Shown here: piece by piece, positions 1-8,058 of the stretch
How the letters are laid out: each line of letters begins with the position of its first letter
How positions within the stretch are numbered: the stretch's first letter is position 1
From: Propionibacteriaceae bacterium
Lineage (GTDB): Bacteria; Actinomycetota; Actinomycetes; Propionibacteriales; Propionibacteriaceae
Length of the DNA stretch: 19,984 bases
Reading direction: 5' to 3'
Assembly (NCBI GenBank): GCA_003158895.1
Contig: PMLO01000241.1
Location: 26,775 to 46,758, forward strand
Notes under the pieces: model-generated
What the model was told of the DNA's origin: nothing
What the model saw: the letters and a program-made list of their open reading frames with translations, nothing else
Databases searched by the model: none
Translations under genes and position numbers: made by a program

Positions 1-26
1 GGGCGATCAGTCTCGTCGATGGGCAT
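1..26 (-). CDS. 5' end of an unidentified gene running off the left edge (partial)
   Basis: On the minus strand an ATG at 26-24 opens a frame reading MPIDETDR up to the window edge. An AAGGAG ribosome-binding site lies at 33-38, with 6 bases between it and the ATG, and a TAGGCT -10 box lies at 66-61. Only eight codons are visible, so no function can be proposed. The gene would be transcribed divergently from the dehydrogenase at 159. Confidence 0.5.
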
Positions 27-60
27 GGCCTGCTCCTTGCTCGGCGCGATGATGCGTCTC

Positions 61-66
61 AGCCTA
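61..66 (-). promoter_or_regulatory. Putative -10 box (TAGGCT) for the gene leaving the left edge
   Basis: TAGGCT reads on the minus strand from 66 to 61 and fits the actinobacterial TAnnnT -10 pattern. A start of transcription near 54 would leave a leader of about 28 bases that contains the AAGGAG site at 33-38. No clear -35 hexamer is seen. Confidence 0.4.
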
Positions 67-158
67 AAGGCGCTCACCTGACGAACCGCCCAAGGAGGAG
101 TTGAATTCTGTACGAGGTCGTTTCGGCCGCCACTGCAGAGATCTGAGGGGAACGGGAC

Positions 159-938
159 ATGGGCTCAGGAGGACTGGCAGGCAAGACAGTCATCGTCACC
201 GGGGGCGCCACCGGCATCGGCGCCGCGATCGCCACCAGCGCCGCTCTGGAGGGGGCCAAAGTCATTGTCGACTACGTCGTGTCCCCGGAGCAGGCTCTCG
301 CGTTCGCGACGACGCTCGCGAGCGAGGACGCCGGGTCGGTGGAAGCCTTCGATGCCGACGTGAGCAAGGTGGACCAGGTGCAGGCGCTGGTCGCCGAGGC
401 GGTGCGCCGCTACGGCCGGCTCGACGTGCTGGTGAACAACGCCGGCATCGAGACCCGCCAGTCGCTGCTTGATACCACGGAGGCTGACTACGACGTGGTG
501 CTCGGCATCGACCTGAAGGGTGCCTTCTTCGCCTCACAGGCCGCAGCCCGGCAGTTCATCACCCAGGGCGGTGGTGGCGTCATCATCAACATCTCCTCGG
601 TGCACGAGGACTGGCCGATGCCCGGCAACGCGGCGTACTGCGTCGCCAAGGGCGGCATGCGGATGCTCACCCGCAACAGCGCTGTCGAGCTCGGCGAACA
701 CGGGATCCGCGTCGTGGGGGTCGCCCCCGGCGCGGTCAACACGCCGATCAACGCACAGACCGCTGCCGACCCGGCGGCCATGGCGAGGCTCGATGCGGCC
801 ATCCCGCTCGGGAAGATGGCCCTGCCCGAGCAGATCGGGGACGTGGTCGCCTTCCTCGCCAGCGACGCCGCGTCGTACGTGACCGCCACGACCGTGGTGG
901 TCGATGGCGGTCTCATGCAGTCGTCGCCCGGATTGTGA
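159..938 (+). CDS. SDR-family NAD(P)-dependent oxidoreductase
   Basis: A classical short-chain dehydrogenase/reductase of 259 residues, the usual length. The Rossmann cofactor motif TGGATGIG is at residues 14-21, the NNAG motif at 93-96, the catalytic Ser near 146-147 and the Tyr-x3-Lys pair at Tyr160/Lys164. The C-terminal VVVDGGL element is typical of glucose-1-dehydrogenase/3-oxoacyl-reductase-like members. An acidic residue in the VDYV stretch (near 37-40), at the end of the second beta strand, would suggest a preference for NAD over NADP, but this is weak. The substrate cannot be told from sequence. The ATG at 159 is preceded by GAGGGGAA at 145-152 with good spacing. The stop overlaps the GTG start of the aquaporin gene by 4 bases, so the two are probably translated together and may handle a small polyol or related solute. 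Confidence 0.93.
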   Translation: MGSGGLAGKTVIVTGGATGIGAAIATSAALEGAKVIVDYVVSPEQALAFATTLASEDAGSVEAFDADVSKVDQVQALVAEAVRRYGRLDVLVNNAGIETRQSLLDTTEADYDVVLGIDLKGAFFASQAAARQFITQGGGGVIINISSVHEDWPMPGNAAYCVAKGGMRMLTRNSAVELGEHGIRVVGVAPGAVNTPINAQTAADPAAMARLDAAIPLGKMALPEQIGDVVAFLASDAASYVTATTVVVDGGLMQSSPGL

Positions 939-1774
939 CGACCGCCTCCCTGTCCACCTTTCGACGTCGCCTGCACAGGTGGCACGACCTCGAAGCGGAT
1001 ACCGATCGCAGCGCCTGGTCCCTGTACGTGGCCGAGTTCTTCGGCACAGCCCTGCTCCTGGTGGGCGGCCTGTCTGCGGTCATCGTCGTCATCTCACCGG
1101 CATCACCCGTCGCCGCCCTGGCGCTTCCGGGCTGGCTGGCGCGCGGCATCGCCGGCGCTCTCTTCGGACTCACCGGCACGCTGGTCACCGTGTCTGCCCT
1201 AGGCAAGCACTCCGGAGCACACCTCAACCCGGCGATGACCCTCGCGTTCCTGATCGAGGGCAAGATCAGCGCTTCGCACGCGTCCTGGTACGTCATCAGC
1301 CAATGCCTAGGAGCGATCGCCGGCGCATGCGTGGTTCTGGTCTGGGGACCCTTGGGAAAGCCCCTTCGCTATGGCACCACGACTCCTGCGCAGAGCCTCA
1401 ACCCTGTGCTGGCGGTCGCGCTGGAGGCGCTGTGCACGGTGGTGCTGGTGGGCACCGTGTTCGTCTTCCTCGGCAACCCTCGGCTGCGGCGATCCACCGC
1501 GTGGACGATGGGTCCGATGTACGCGGTCATGGTGTCGCTGGAAGCACCGTGGACGGGTACCAGCACCAACCCGGCCCGGTCGCTGGGCCCCGCGATCGCC
1601 ACCGGTACGTGGCAGGGGTTCTGGATCTACCTCGTCGGCCCAGCCCTGGGAGCCGTCGTCGGGGTCGCACTGGCACGGGCCCTCGGACGCGGGGGGCGTC
1701 GCGTCGACCAGGCCCGGATCGCACCCCACCCTGCCGACCCGCTCACCAGGTCGCCCGGTCGTGCGGCACGCTAG
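935..1774 (+). CDS. MIP-family channel (aquaporin / glycerol facilitator-like)
   Basis: A six-helix membrane channel of the major intrinsic protein family, 279 residues, for passive movement of water or small neutral solutes such as glycerol. Both pore half-helix signatures are present: NPA at residues 98-100 (in HLNPAMT) and NPA at 212-214 (in TNPARSLGP). The family's N-terminal AEFFGTALL motif is at about 33-41. A cytoplasmic N-terminal tail of about 28 residues and a basic C-terminal tail flank the core. The GTG start at 935 sits in the GTGA overlap with the dehydrogenase stop, indicating translational coupling. Whether it passes water, glycerol or something else depends on selectivity-filter residues that I did not assign. 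Confidence 0.9.
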   Translation: MTTASLSTFRRRLHRWHDLEADTDRSAWSLYVAEFFGTALLLVGGLSAVIVVISPASPVAALALPGWLARGIAGALFGLTGTLVTVSALGKHSGAHLNPAMTLAFLIEGKISASHASWYVISQCLGAIAGACVVLVWGPLGKPLRYGTTTPAQSLNPVLAVALEALCTVVLVGTVFVFLGNPRLRRSTAWTMGPMYAVMVSLEAPWTGTSTNPARSLGPAIATGTWQGFWIYLVGPALGAVVGVALARALGRGGRRVDQARIAPHPADPLTRSPGRAAR

Positions 1775-1830
1775 CCGCACCCGATCAGCTGCTCCAGATC
1801 ACGAGGGCGGACTCTGACACAAGACATCCC

Positions 1831-1854
1831 ATCCCCTCCCGCAGCGGGTGGGAT
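1831..1854. terminator. Hairpin between convergent genes, possible bidirectional terminator
   Basis: ATCCC (1831-1835) pairs with GGGAT (1850-1854) and CCCG (1838-1841) with CGGG (1845-1848), around a CAG loop, with a small internal loop. It lies between the 3' ends of the aquaporin gene and the nitronate monooxygenase gene. There is no run of T on either side, so if it terminates it does so as a GC hairpin only. Confidence 0.45.
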
Positions 1855-1860
1855 TCAGGA

Positions 1861-3306
1861 TCAGGGCAGGCGACTCTTGAGCCAGTGGATGGCCTCGGCG
1901 GCTGTCCAGCCGTCCGGGTGGGTCTCGGCCAGGCGTTCGGGGCCTGCCAGATCCTGGCCGAGGGTGATAGCGGGTTGCTCGACGTAACCGTTCTTGCGCA
2001 CTTTGCCGAGGCCCACGTCGGCCAGCAGCGCGTTGCACAGACACATGCGTCCGACGGTATCGGCGGCTTCGCCACCCTTCTTCACGTACATGTGCTCGGG
2101 CTCGGAAGCGCAGCGATACGTCAGTCTTCCGTCCTCGCGCTCGACCGGGGTACGCAGGAAGCCGAGGTCGCAGATGCGCTCGCGCGCCGCGTACGTCGCG
2201 GGGTCCGAGAGGGTGCCCGCGATGCTCGCGATCTTGAACGGGAAGTTGGTAGGCGATGCGCGGGGATCGTTGCGGACCGAGAGAGTGCCCTCCGTGAGCG
2301 ATTGGAGCAGCCCCAGCCTCAGGTCGCGACGCAAGCCCGACTCCTCCGCGAAGGCGAACAGAGTTCCCACCTGCACTCCGGCGGCGCCGGCGGCGACTGC
2401 CTCGGCGACCCGCTCGGGAGTGCCGTAGGCGCCGGCCAGCCAGAAAGGCAGGCCGATGGCGGCCATGGCCCCAAGGTCAGCGTCGTCCTTGGCGCCATAG
2501 ATCGGCTGCCCTTCCTCGTCGCACGTCATCTTTCCGCGCGGCGGCGCGCTGTGGCCGCCGGCCAGCGGACCCTCGACGATGAAGCCATCGGGCTTGATCT
2601 CGTCGTTGCGGTTGAGGAAGGCGGCAAGCACGTGCAGCGACACGATCGCCAGGAACTGCGGACGGTGCATCACCGGCAGCTCCTCGCCGAGCAGCTCAAC
2701 AGGGTCGAGTGACGCGGTGTACGTCCGGCTGGCGTTCGTGACGTCGACCGAGAGCTCCCCTGTGTGTCCTGCGGCGAAGTCATTGAGCAGTTTCGGGAGC
2801 TGGCGCGGGATGCCGGCGCCCATGAGGACGTAGTCGACACCGGCGAGCATCGCCCCCAGGACCGCTGACAGGGTTGCCGTCTGGATCTTCTCGAGAAGGT
2901 TGATGCCGACGATCCCCGCGTGGCCCTCCTTGGCGAGCCAGACCTCGGTGAAGCTTCCGACCAGGGCCAGCTCGATGGCCGCCGGGGTCGGGTCGATGCC
3001 GAGAGGGGGCTGCGGACGGTACGGGTCGCCCTCGCGGCCTCCGACGCGGAGGTAACGCTCGAGCACGCGAGAGACGATCGCAGGGGACGGGAAGTGCCGA
3101 AGAGCGCGCCGGATGTGGTGGCCCTTGTCGCCGTCCTGAAGCCGCCGGGCGATCACGCTGTCGAGAGCTGTCCCAGACACGACGCCGAGTTGTCCCGTTC
3201 TGGCGACCTCTCGGGCGAGCTTCCAACCGGATACCGCAATGCCCATGCCGCCCTGAATGATGACGGGGCGGGTCACCCCGACCCTCTGCCTCAATGTCAC
3301 CTTCAT
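1861..3306 (-). CDS. PfaD-like / nitronate monooxygenase family FMN protein
   Basis: A 481-residue TIM-barrel flavoprotein of the 2-nitropropane dioxygenase (nitronate monooxygenase) superfamily, in the long form related to PfaD enoyl reductases of polyunsaturated fatty acid and polyketide synthesis. Visible marks are the N-terminal IIQGGMGIAVSG strand-loop, the EGPLAGGHSAP segment with the conserved His of the active-site region, and GVQVGTLFAFAEESG, the phosphate-binding end of the barrel. No polyketide synthase genes are nearby, so a stand-alone oxidoreductase role is more likely than a PUFA-synthase subunit. I placed the start at 3306 (MKVTLRQR), where the family homology begins. Further upstream codons in frame read as non-homologous, Arg-rich sequence and span a palindromic site. 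Confidence 0.85.
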   Translation of the reverse strand: MKVTLRQRVGVTRPVIIQGGMGIAVSGWKLAREVARTGQLGVVSGTALDSVIARRLQDGDKGHHIRRALRHFPSPAIVSRVLERYLRVGGREGDPYRPQPPLGIDPTPAAIELALVGSFTEVWLAKEGHAGIVGINLLEKIQTATLSAVLGAMLAGVDYVLMGAGIPRQLPKLLNDFAAGHTGELSVDVTNASRTYTASLDPVELLGEELPVMHRPQFLAIVSLHVLAAFLNRNDEIKPDGFIVEGPLAGGHSAPPRGKMTCDEEGQPIYGAKDDADLGAMAAIGLPFWLAGAYGTPERVAEAVAAGAAGVQVGTLFAFAEESGLRRDLRLGLLQSLTEGTLSVRNDPRASPTNFPFKIASIAGTLSDPATYAARERICDLGFLRTPVEREDGRLTYRCASEPEHMYVKKGGEAADTVGRMCLCNALLADVGLGKVRKNGYVEQPAITLGQDLAGPERLAETHPDGWTAAEAIHWLKSRLP

Positions 3307-3311
3307 GAACC

Positions 3312-3323
3312 TACGGTACCGTA
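3312..3323 (-). promoter_or_regulatory. 12-bp perfect palindrome over the -10 of the nitronate monooxygenase gene
   Basis: TACGGTACCGTA is a perfect 12-bp palindrome that ends 6 bases before the start codon at 3306. Its minus-strand first half, TACGGT, also fits a TAnnnT -10 box about 11 bases before the ATG, implying a very short leader. A repressor bound here would cover the promoter. The regulator is unknown. Confidence 0.45.
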
Positions 3324-3428
3324 ACATCGGCCGGCTGCCGATCCGCGGGTACCGGGCGAACCGCTTGCACTCGCCCGTTCGGACCACGCTCCGGCCCTTG
3401 AGGTGATGTGCGTTCCCTCAAAACACGC

Positions 3429-4436
3429 TCAGGACAGCGCCAACCCGGCCAACCCCAACACGGCGACCAGGGCGCCGATGGCGTACCTGGGGGGCGGTCG
3501 GTATCCCTCGATCCATCGGGCGGACGGGATGGCGATGAGTGGGGCCAGCGCCGCGATCGCCTGGGCAACCCCCGGCTGCAGGTACTGCAGCGCCCAGATC
3601 ATCGCCGTCACGCCCAGGATGGGGCCGAACAGTGCGTTGGCGCCTACCCAGAACCACGGCCGATCCGGGAGCCCACCGCCCTGGCGGGTGTCCGGGGTGG
3701 TCCAGATGGCGCCGCGCTCGGCGCCGAGTGCCGCAGGAGTGAGGGACGCCCGCGCCCACTCGGCCCGGCGGGCCAGAAGGATGGCGACCACCAGCAGCAC
3801 AAGGGCGACGGCGACCCCGCCGGCCAGCCGGTCGAACGCCGCCGAGAAGACGAACTCGAAGCTGCTGCCCACCTTGACGCCGCCGCCGCGAGCATTCGCC
3901 GCCCGCTGGGTGGCCAGCAGAGCCTTGCGGCTGAGAACCCCGCTGAACGCCTGGGCCAGGGCGGAGAGAAGGGCGAACAGCAACCCGAGCCGAAGGCGCG
4001 GGTGCGGCTCCACGCTGCGTACGTACGGGAGCAGGCCAATGACCACCCCCGCCAGCATGATCAGGCTGAACGCGGCAGCCGGGATCGACACGGCGTCTCC
4101 GAACCACACCCACGCCAGTACGCCGGCAACAACCGCCGCTGTGGTCTCGACGACCAGCGACGCCAGTGGTGCCCCGAGCAGCGGCAGGGCCCGGAACATG
4201 GCGAAGCCTCCGAGCCCGAAGCCGACCGCGCCCGCCAGCGCGAACGCGGCGGCCTCGTCCCCGAGGCCCCGGCCGACGGTGAAAGCGAGGACTCCGATCA
4301 CTGCGAGGGCGACCACGAGGCGCCACACGTTGGCCCGTGCGAAGCCCAGCAGCCGGATCGATCGTCGCGAGCACGCTGTCGTCACCCCGTAACACAGGGC
4401 GGACAGTACGGCCGCCACCACCCCGACCGGGATCAT
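3429..4436 (-). CDS. EamA-family (drug/metabolite) permease
   Basis: A 335-residue, roughly ten-helix inner-membrane protein of the EamA/DMT superfamily. It has two repeat halves: an N-terminal half starting MIPVGVVAAVLSALCYG, and a C-terminal half ending with the characteristic PLIAIPSARWIEGY...IGALVAVLGLAGLA pattern. A polar insertion of about 60 residues (about 205-265) sits within the second half. The substrate is unknown; family members export amino acids, nucleosides or drugs. The ATG at 4436 overlaps the hydC stop in an ATGA, so it is read from the hydrogenase mRNA, although no metabolic link is obvious. A longer frame reaches 4565 but runs inside hydC and is not homologous, so it was not used. 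Confidence 0.88.
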   Translation of the reverse strand: MIPVGVVAAVLSALCYGVTTACSRRSIRLLGFARANVWRLVVALAVIGVLAFTVGRGLGDEAAAFALAGAVGFGLGGFAMFRALPLLGAPLASLVVETTAAVVAGVLAWVWFGDAVSIPAAAFSLIMLAGVVIGLLPYVRSVEPHPRLRLGLLFALLSALAQAFSGVLSRKALLATQRAANARGGGVKVGSSFEFVFSAAFDRLAGGVAVALVLLVVAILLARRAEWARASLTPAALGAERGAIWTTPDTRQGGGLPDRPWFWVGANALFGPILGVTAMIWALQYLQPGVAQAIAALAPLIAIPSARWIEGYRPPPRYAIGALVAVLGLAGLALS

Positions 4437-4954
4437 GCGGGGACGCCCGCAGCGCGCAGGGCCCTGATGACCTCCCTCACGTGGGCGGGGGTGACGCCAC
4501 CTAGCGCCTTGGCGTCCGCGAGCAGGGCGGGCGGCGTGCTGCACATGCCGATGCAGTTCGCCCACTCCAGCGTGAACGCGCCGTCGGGGGTCGTGCCGCC
4601 GAACGGGATGCCGAGCTCAACCTCGAGGGCGGCCGCGACGTCGCGCGCCCCGGCCATCACGCAGCTCAGCGTGCGGCACAGCCGGATCACATGGCGTCCG
4701 CGCCTATCCACTCCGAGGAAGGAGTAGAAGGTCACGACACCCTGCACCTCCGACGGCGCGGCCCCGAGGCGGTCAGCGACCACCTGCATCGCCAGGTGGC
4801 TGATCTCCCCGCGCTCGGCGAGGAGGTCCTGCAGGATCGGCAGCAGCGCGCCGCGCTTGGCGCCATGGCGCGCCACGAGGGCATCGATCGCGGCAACCAG
4901 CTCGGCGCCTTCCTCGGCGACGGTGGCGGGCAGGATCTGCAGCATGGCCGTCAT
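4433..4954 (-). CDS. hydC: NuoE-like [2Fe-2S] subunit of NAD-linked [FeFe]-hydrogenase (HydC)
   Basis: A 173-residue protein of the NuoE/24-kDa complex I family, the usual size. An N-terminal helical bundle (about 15-80) is followed by a thioredoxin-like fold. This carries the four [2Fe-2S] ligands as C-x4-C (C93, C98, in CRTLSC) and C-x3-C (C134, C138, in NCIGMC). In trimeric HydABC hydrogenases this subunit passes electrons between the flavin subunit and the catalytic subunit. The start at 4954 overlaps the hydA stop in an ATGA. A second Met three codons later (4945) is the alternative. Being next to hydA rather than an nuo cluster supports the hydrogenase assignment. Confidence 0.92.
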   Translation of the reverse strand: MTAMLQILPATVAEEGAELVAAIDALVARHGAKRGALLPILQDLLAERGEISHLAMQVVADRLGAAPSEVQGVVTFYSFLGVDRRGRHVIRLCRTLSCVMAGARDVAAALEVELGIPFGGTTPDGAFTLEWANCIGMCSTPPALLADAKALGGVTPAHVREVIRALRAAGVPA

Positions 4955-6861
4955 CCTCTCTGGCCCGTCGGTACGAACGTCCCGCGGGCTGTGTAGCCGG
5001 TGTGGAGCAGGTGGTGGCTGGTCGCCCCCCCGGGTCCGTCGGTCAGCAGTTCGGCGTAGAGGCGCTGTACGGCCGGGTTCTCGTGGCTCTTCCGGGTGTG
5101 CCCGGCCTCGCCGTACGCGGCGTCCTCGGCGTAGATCGCCCGGGCGCGGGCCTTGCGGATCTCGAGGCTCGTCGGGATCGGCTGCCCGCCGCCGCCCAGG
5201 CAACCTCCCGGGCAGGCCATGAACTCGATGAAGTGGCACCCGGCGAACCGTCCTCCCGCACGGATGTCCTCGACCACGCGACGGGCGGTGGACGTGCCGT
5301 GGGCGACCGCCACGCGAAGCGTGACGCCGCGCAGCCAGTCCCAGTCGGGGATGAAGTGGGCGATCAGCGGCGGGACAGGGCCCACGGCGTCCGGGATCGT
5401 GAGCTCGAGGAGCCGGACGTCGTCGAACCCGCGGACCGGGGTGATGTCGGCATGGGCGTACAGGTCCTCGACGGGCTCACCAGTGACCATCTCGAGGACC
5501 GTACGGAGGGCGGCCTCCATGACCCCGCCCGTGGCGCCGAAGATGACGCCGGAGCCGGTGGCCGTGCCGAACGGGTCGTCGAAGTCGCTCTTGGGCTCGG
5601 TCGGCAGGTCGATGCCCTGCCGACGTAGCATCTTCGCCAGCTCGCGGGCGGTGAGCACGAAGTCGACGTCGGCGAAGCCGCTGTCGGTCATCTCGGGGCG
5701 GGACGCCTCGAACTTCTTCGCGACACACGGCATCAGCGCCACTGACACGACGTCGGCGGGATCGAGACCGTGGTGTTCGGCGTACCAGGTCTTGATCAGG
5801 GCCCCGAACATCTGCTGCGGGCTCTTGCAGGTGGACAGGTGGGGCAGGTAGTCCGGGAACGCGTGCTCGAGGAACTTGACCCAGCCGGGGCTGCAGGAGG
5901 TGAACATCGGCAGCGCGATGTCCGGCTCGCCCAGCACGAGGGCGTGGTACAGCCGCCCGATCAGCTCGACGCCCTCTTCGATGATCGTCAGATCCGCCGC
6001 GAAGGTCGTGTCGAACACCTTGTCGAAGCCCAGTTCGCGCAGGCCGGTGTTGAGCTGCCAGGTCATGGGTGTGCCCGGGGCCAGCCCGAACTCCTCGCCG
6101 AGCGCGGCCCGCGGCGCAGGCGCCGTCTGGATCACCACGTGCTTGCGCGGGTCGTCGAGCGCGGCACGGACGCGGGCGGTGACGTCCATGGCCGTGAGCG
6201 CCCCCGTGGGGCAGCGGTTCACGCACTGGCCGCAGTTGATGCAGAACTCACTCGACAATGGAAGGTCGGCGAAGGTCGTCACGCGGACTCCGGCGCCCCG
6301 GCCGGTCACGCCGAGCGCCCGGACGTCCTGCAGCTCAGCGCACGTGCGTACGCAGCGCAGGCACAGGATGCACTTGTCGGGGTCGAACACGATCGACGGA
6401 CCGGTGTCGTCGCGGACGAACACCGGTTCGGTCCGCTGGCCGAAGCGGTAGTGGTCGACGCCGTACTCGGACGCGAGGTCCTGGAGTTCGCACGAGCCGT
6501 TGCGGGCGCACGTCCGGCAGTCGCCGTAGTGCTCGCCGAGCAGCAGGTCGATGATGTCGCGCCGCGCAGCGGCGACCCGTGGGGTGTGCGTGCGGACCTC
6601 GAGCTCCTGGGTGATCGGGAACACGCAGCTGGGCTGCAGGTTCTTCTGACCCGCGACCTCGACGACGCAGACCCGGCACACGCCGACGTCGGGAAGGTCG
6701 GGGTGGTGGCACAGCGTGGGTATCCGGATGCCGCAGGCGCGGGCCGCCTCCAGAATGGTCGTACCGCTCGCGACGTCGACCTCGTGGCCGTTGATCGTTG
6801 CTCGGACGGTAGCGCCGACACCCGCGGGGGCCTCGGTCGGCAGGGGGATCGTGGTGGTCAT
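4951..6861 (-). CDS. hydA: [FeFe]-hydrogenase catalytic subunit, NAD-linked trimeric type (HydA)
   Basis: A 636-residue M3-type [FeFe]-hydrogenase for reversible H2 oxidation/proton reduction. Domains in order: NuoG-type [2Fe-2S] (C51, C62, C65, C79); His-ligated [4Fe-4S] (H111, C115, C118, C124); two [4Fe-4S] ferredoxin motifs (C164/167/170/174 and C207/210/213/217); and the H-cluster domain. The last has L1 TSCSPGW (321-327), L2 MPCVAKKFE (377-385) and L3 EFMACPGGC (546-554). A C-terminal small-subunit domain (about 575-622) ends in SHHLLHTGY. L1 has Ser where the textbook motif has a second Cys, and an additional Cys345 follows in STCKSPQQ; from memory this is seen in other NAD(P)-linked enzymes. 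The ATG at 6861 has a GGGAGT site, 12 bases after the hydB stop. No hydE, hydF or hydG maturase lies in the window. Confidence 0.96.
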   Translation of the reverse strand: MTTTIPLPTEAPAGVGATVRATINGHEVDVASGTTILEAARACGIRIPTLCHHPDLPDVGVCRVCVVEVAGQKNLQPSCVFPITQELEVRTHTPRVAAARRDIIDLLLGEHYGDCRTCARNGSCELQDLASEYGVDHYRFGQRTEPVFVRDDTGPSIVFDPDKCILCLRCVRTCAELQDVRALGVTGRGAGVRVTTFADLPLSSEFCINCGQCVNRCPTGALTAMDVTARVRAALDDPRKHVVIQTAPAPRAALGEEFGLAPGTPMTWQLNTGLRELGFDKVFDTTFAADLTIIEEGVELIGRLYHALVLGEPDIALPMFTSCSPGWVKFLEHAFPDYLPHLSTCKSPQQMFGALIKTWYAEHHGLDPADVVSVALMPCVAKKFEASRPEMTDSGFADVDFVLTARELAKMLRRQGIDLPTEPKSDFDDPFGTATGSGVIFGATGGVMEAALRTVLEMVTGEPVEDLYAHADITPVRGFDDVRLLELTIPDAVGPVPPLIAHFIPDWDWLRGVTLRVAVAHGTSTARRVVEDIRAGGRFAGCHFIEFMACPGGCLGGGGQPIPTSLEIRKARARAIYAEDAAYGEAGHTRKSHENPAVQRLYAELLTDGPGGATSHHLLHTGYTARGTFVPTGQRG

Positions 6862-6873
6862 GGGTGACTCCCG

Positions 6874-8058
6874 TCAGACGGGGACGCGGTCGAGGATCTC
6901 GGGACCGAACTGGTCCACGAGCGAGAGGAAGAAGTTGGGGCTGGTCTGACCCAGCCCGCACTTGGAGGCGTCCTGCATCGTGCGCCCCAGCTGCTGGAGC
7001 TCCCTGAGTCGTACGGCTGTGCACTCGCCGCGCTTCAACGACCGGACGCCCTCCAGGAGCACGGGGTTGCCGAGCCTGCAGGGGGTGCACTGCCCGCACG
7101 ACTCGTCGACGAAGAACTCGAGGAAGTTCTCGGCGACGTCGAGCAGATCGCGGTCCGGGCCGAGCACGATGATCGCTCCCCCGGTGCTGACTTCCTCGTA
7201 GCTGATCGTGCGGGTGAAGTCCGAAGCCGGGACGCACACGCCACACGCCCCACCGGCGACGACGGCATGCGCGTCGTCGCCGCCGGACGCCTTGAGGACC
7301 TCGTGGATGGTGACTCCGAAGGGGAACTCATAGACCCCCGGACGCGCAACGTCGCCGGAGACGCTCAGCAGCTTCGGACCCGTGGACCCCGGTGTCCCGA
7401 TCCCGACGAACCAGGCGGCCCCACGCGCCAGGATCGCCGGCACCCACGCGAACGTCTCGACGTTGTTCACGATCGTGGGCGCCTGGTCGAGGCCCCGAAC
7501 GACCGGATAGGGGAACCGGTTGCGCGGTTCGCCCCGACGCCCCTCGAGGCTCTCCAGGAGGGCCGTCTCCTCACCGCACACGTACGCCCCGGACCCGAGC
7601 CGGATGTCGATGTCGAAGTTGAAGCCGGGCATGCCCAGGATGTCGTTGCCGAGCAGTCCGCCCGCCCGACGACGGGCCAGGCAGTCCTCGAGCCCCTGCC
7701 GCAGGTACACGTACTCGCCCCGCAGGTAGACGACCCCGCTGGTGGCGCCGATGGCCCAGGCGGCGATGGTCATGCCCTCGAAGACGAGGTCAGGCATCTC
7801 GCTCAGCAACGCACGGTCCTTGAAGGTACCCGGCTCTCCCTCATCCGCGTTGCACACCACGTGGCGACGGCCATCCGGGGCGGGCGCCTCCGACGCCAGC
7901 CTCCACTTGAGTCCGGTACGGAATCCAGCTCCTCCGCGGCCCCGGATCCCGGAACGGGCCACTTCCTCGACGACCTCGGCAGGGGCCTGCCCGAGGGCCG
8001 CACGCAGACCGATGTCGAGGTGGACGGTTGCCAGGGTGAGCGGCGTTCGGATAGTCAT
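6874..8058 (-). CDS. hydB: NuoF-like FMN/NAD-binding subunit of [FeFe]-hydrogenase (HydB, short form)
   Basis: A 394-residue NuoF/51-kDa-type flavoprotein that would exchange electrons with NAD(H). The FMN/NAD motif GRGGAGF is at 40-46, the nucleotide-loop NADEGEPGTFKDR at 70-82, and GSGAYVCGEETALLES at 155-170. The [4Fe-4S] ligands are C321, C324, C327 (CGQCTPC) and C367. Typical HydB proteins are about 540-620 residues, with an N-terminal thioredoxin-like [2Fe-2S] domain and a C-terminal two-[4Fe-4S] domain; both are missing here. The ATG at 8058 is preceded by a strong GGGAGGAG site with good spacing. The frame stays open to 8283, but that stretch shows no cysteine-cluster domain. This is the first gene of the hydB-hydA-hydC-permease operon. 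Confidence 0.93.
   Translation of the reverse strand: MTIRTPLTLATVHLDIGLRAALGQAPAEVVEEVARSGIRGRGGAGFRTGLKWRLASEAPAPDGRRHVVCNADEGEPGTFKDRALLSEMPDLVFEGMTIAAWAIGATSGVVYLRGEYVYLRQGLEDCLARRRAGGLLGNDILGMPGFNFDIDIRLGSGAYVCGEETALLESLEGRRGEPRNRFPYPVVRGLDQAPTIVNNVETFAWVPAILARGAAWFVGIGTPGSTGPKLLSVSGDVARPGVYEFPFGVTIHEVLKASGGDDAHAVVAGGACGVCVPASDFTRTISYEEVSTGGAIIVLGPDRDLLDVAENFLEFFVDESCGQCTPCRLGNPVLLEGVRSLKRGECTAVRLRELQQLGRTMQDASKCGLGQTSPNFFLSLVDQFGPEILDRVPV

Noticed and set aside
91..103. Strong AAGGAGGAG followed by TTG at 101
   Set aside because: The spacing to TTG is only one to two bases, and the frame continues as an Arg-rich shadow of the dehydrogenase. A chance or leader element cannot be excluded.
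904..2712. Very long plus-strand open frame across the aquaporin gene and the nitronate monooxygenase gene
   Set aside because: It runs out of frame with the aquaporin gene and antisense to the monooxygenase gene. The translation is Arg/Gly/Pro-rich with no domain, typical of a high-GC shadow.
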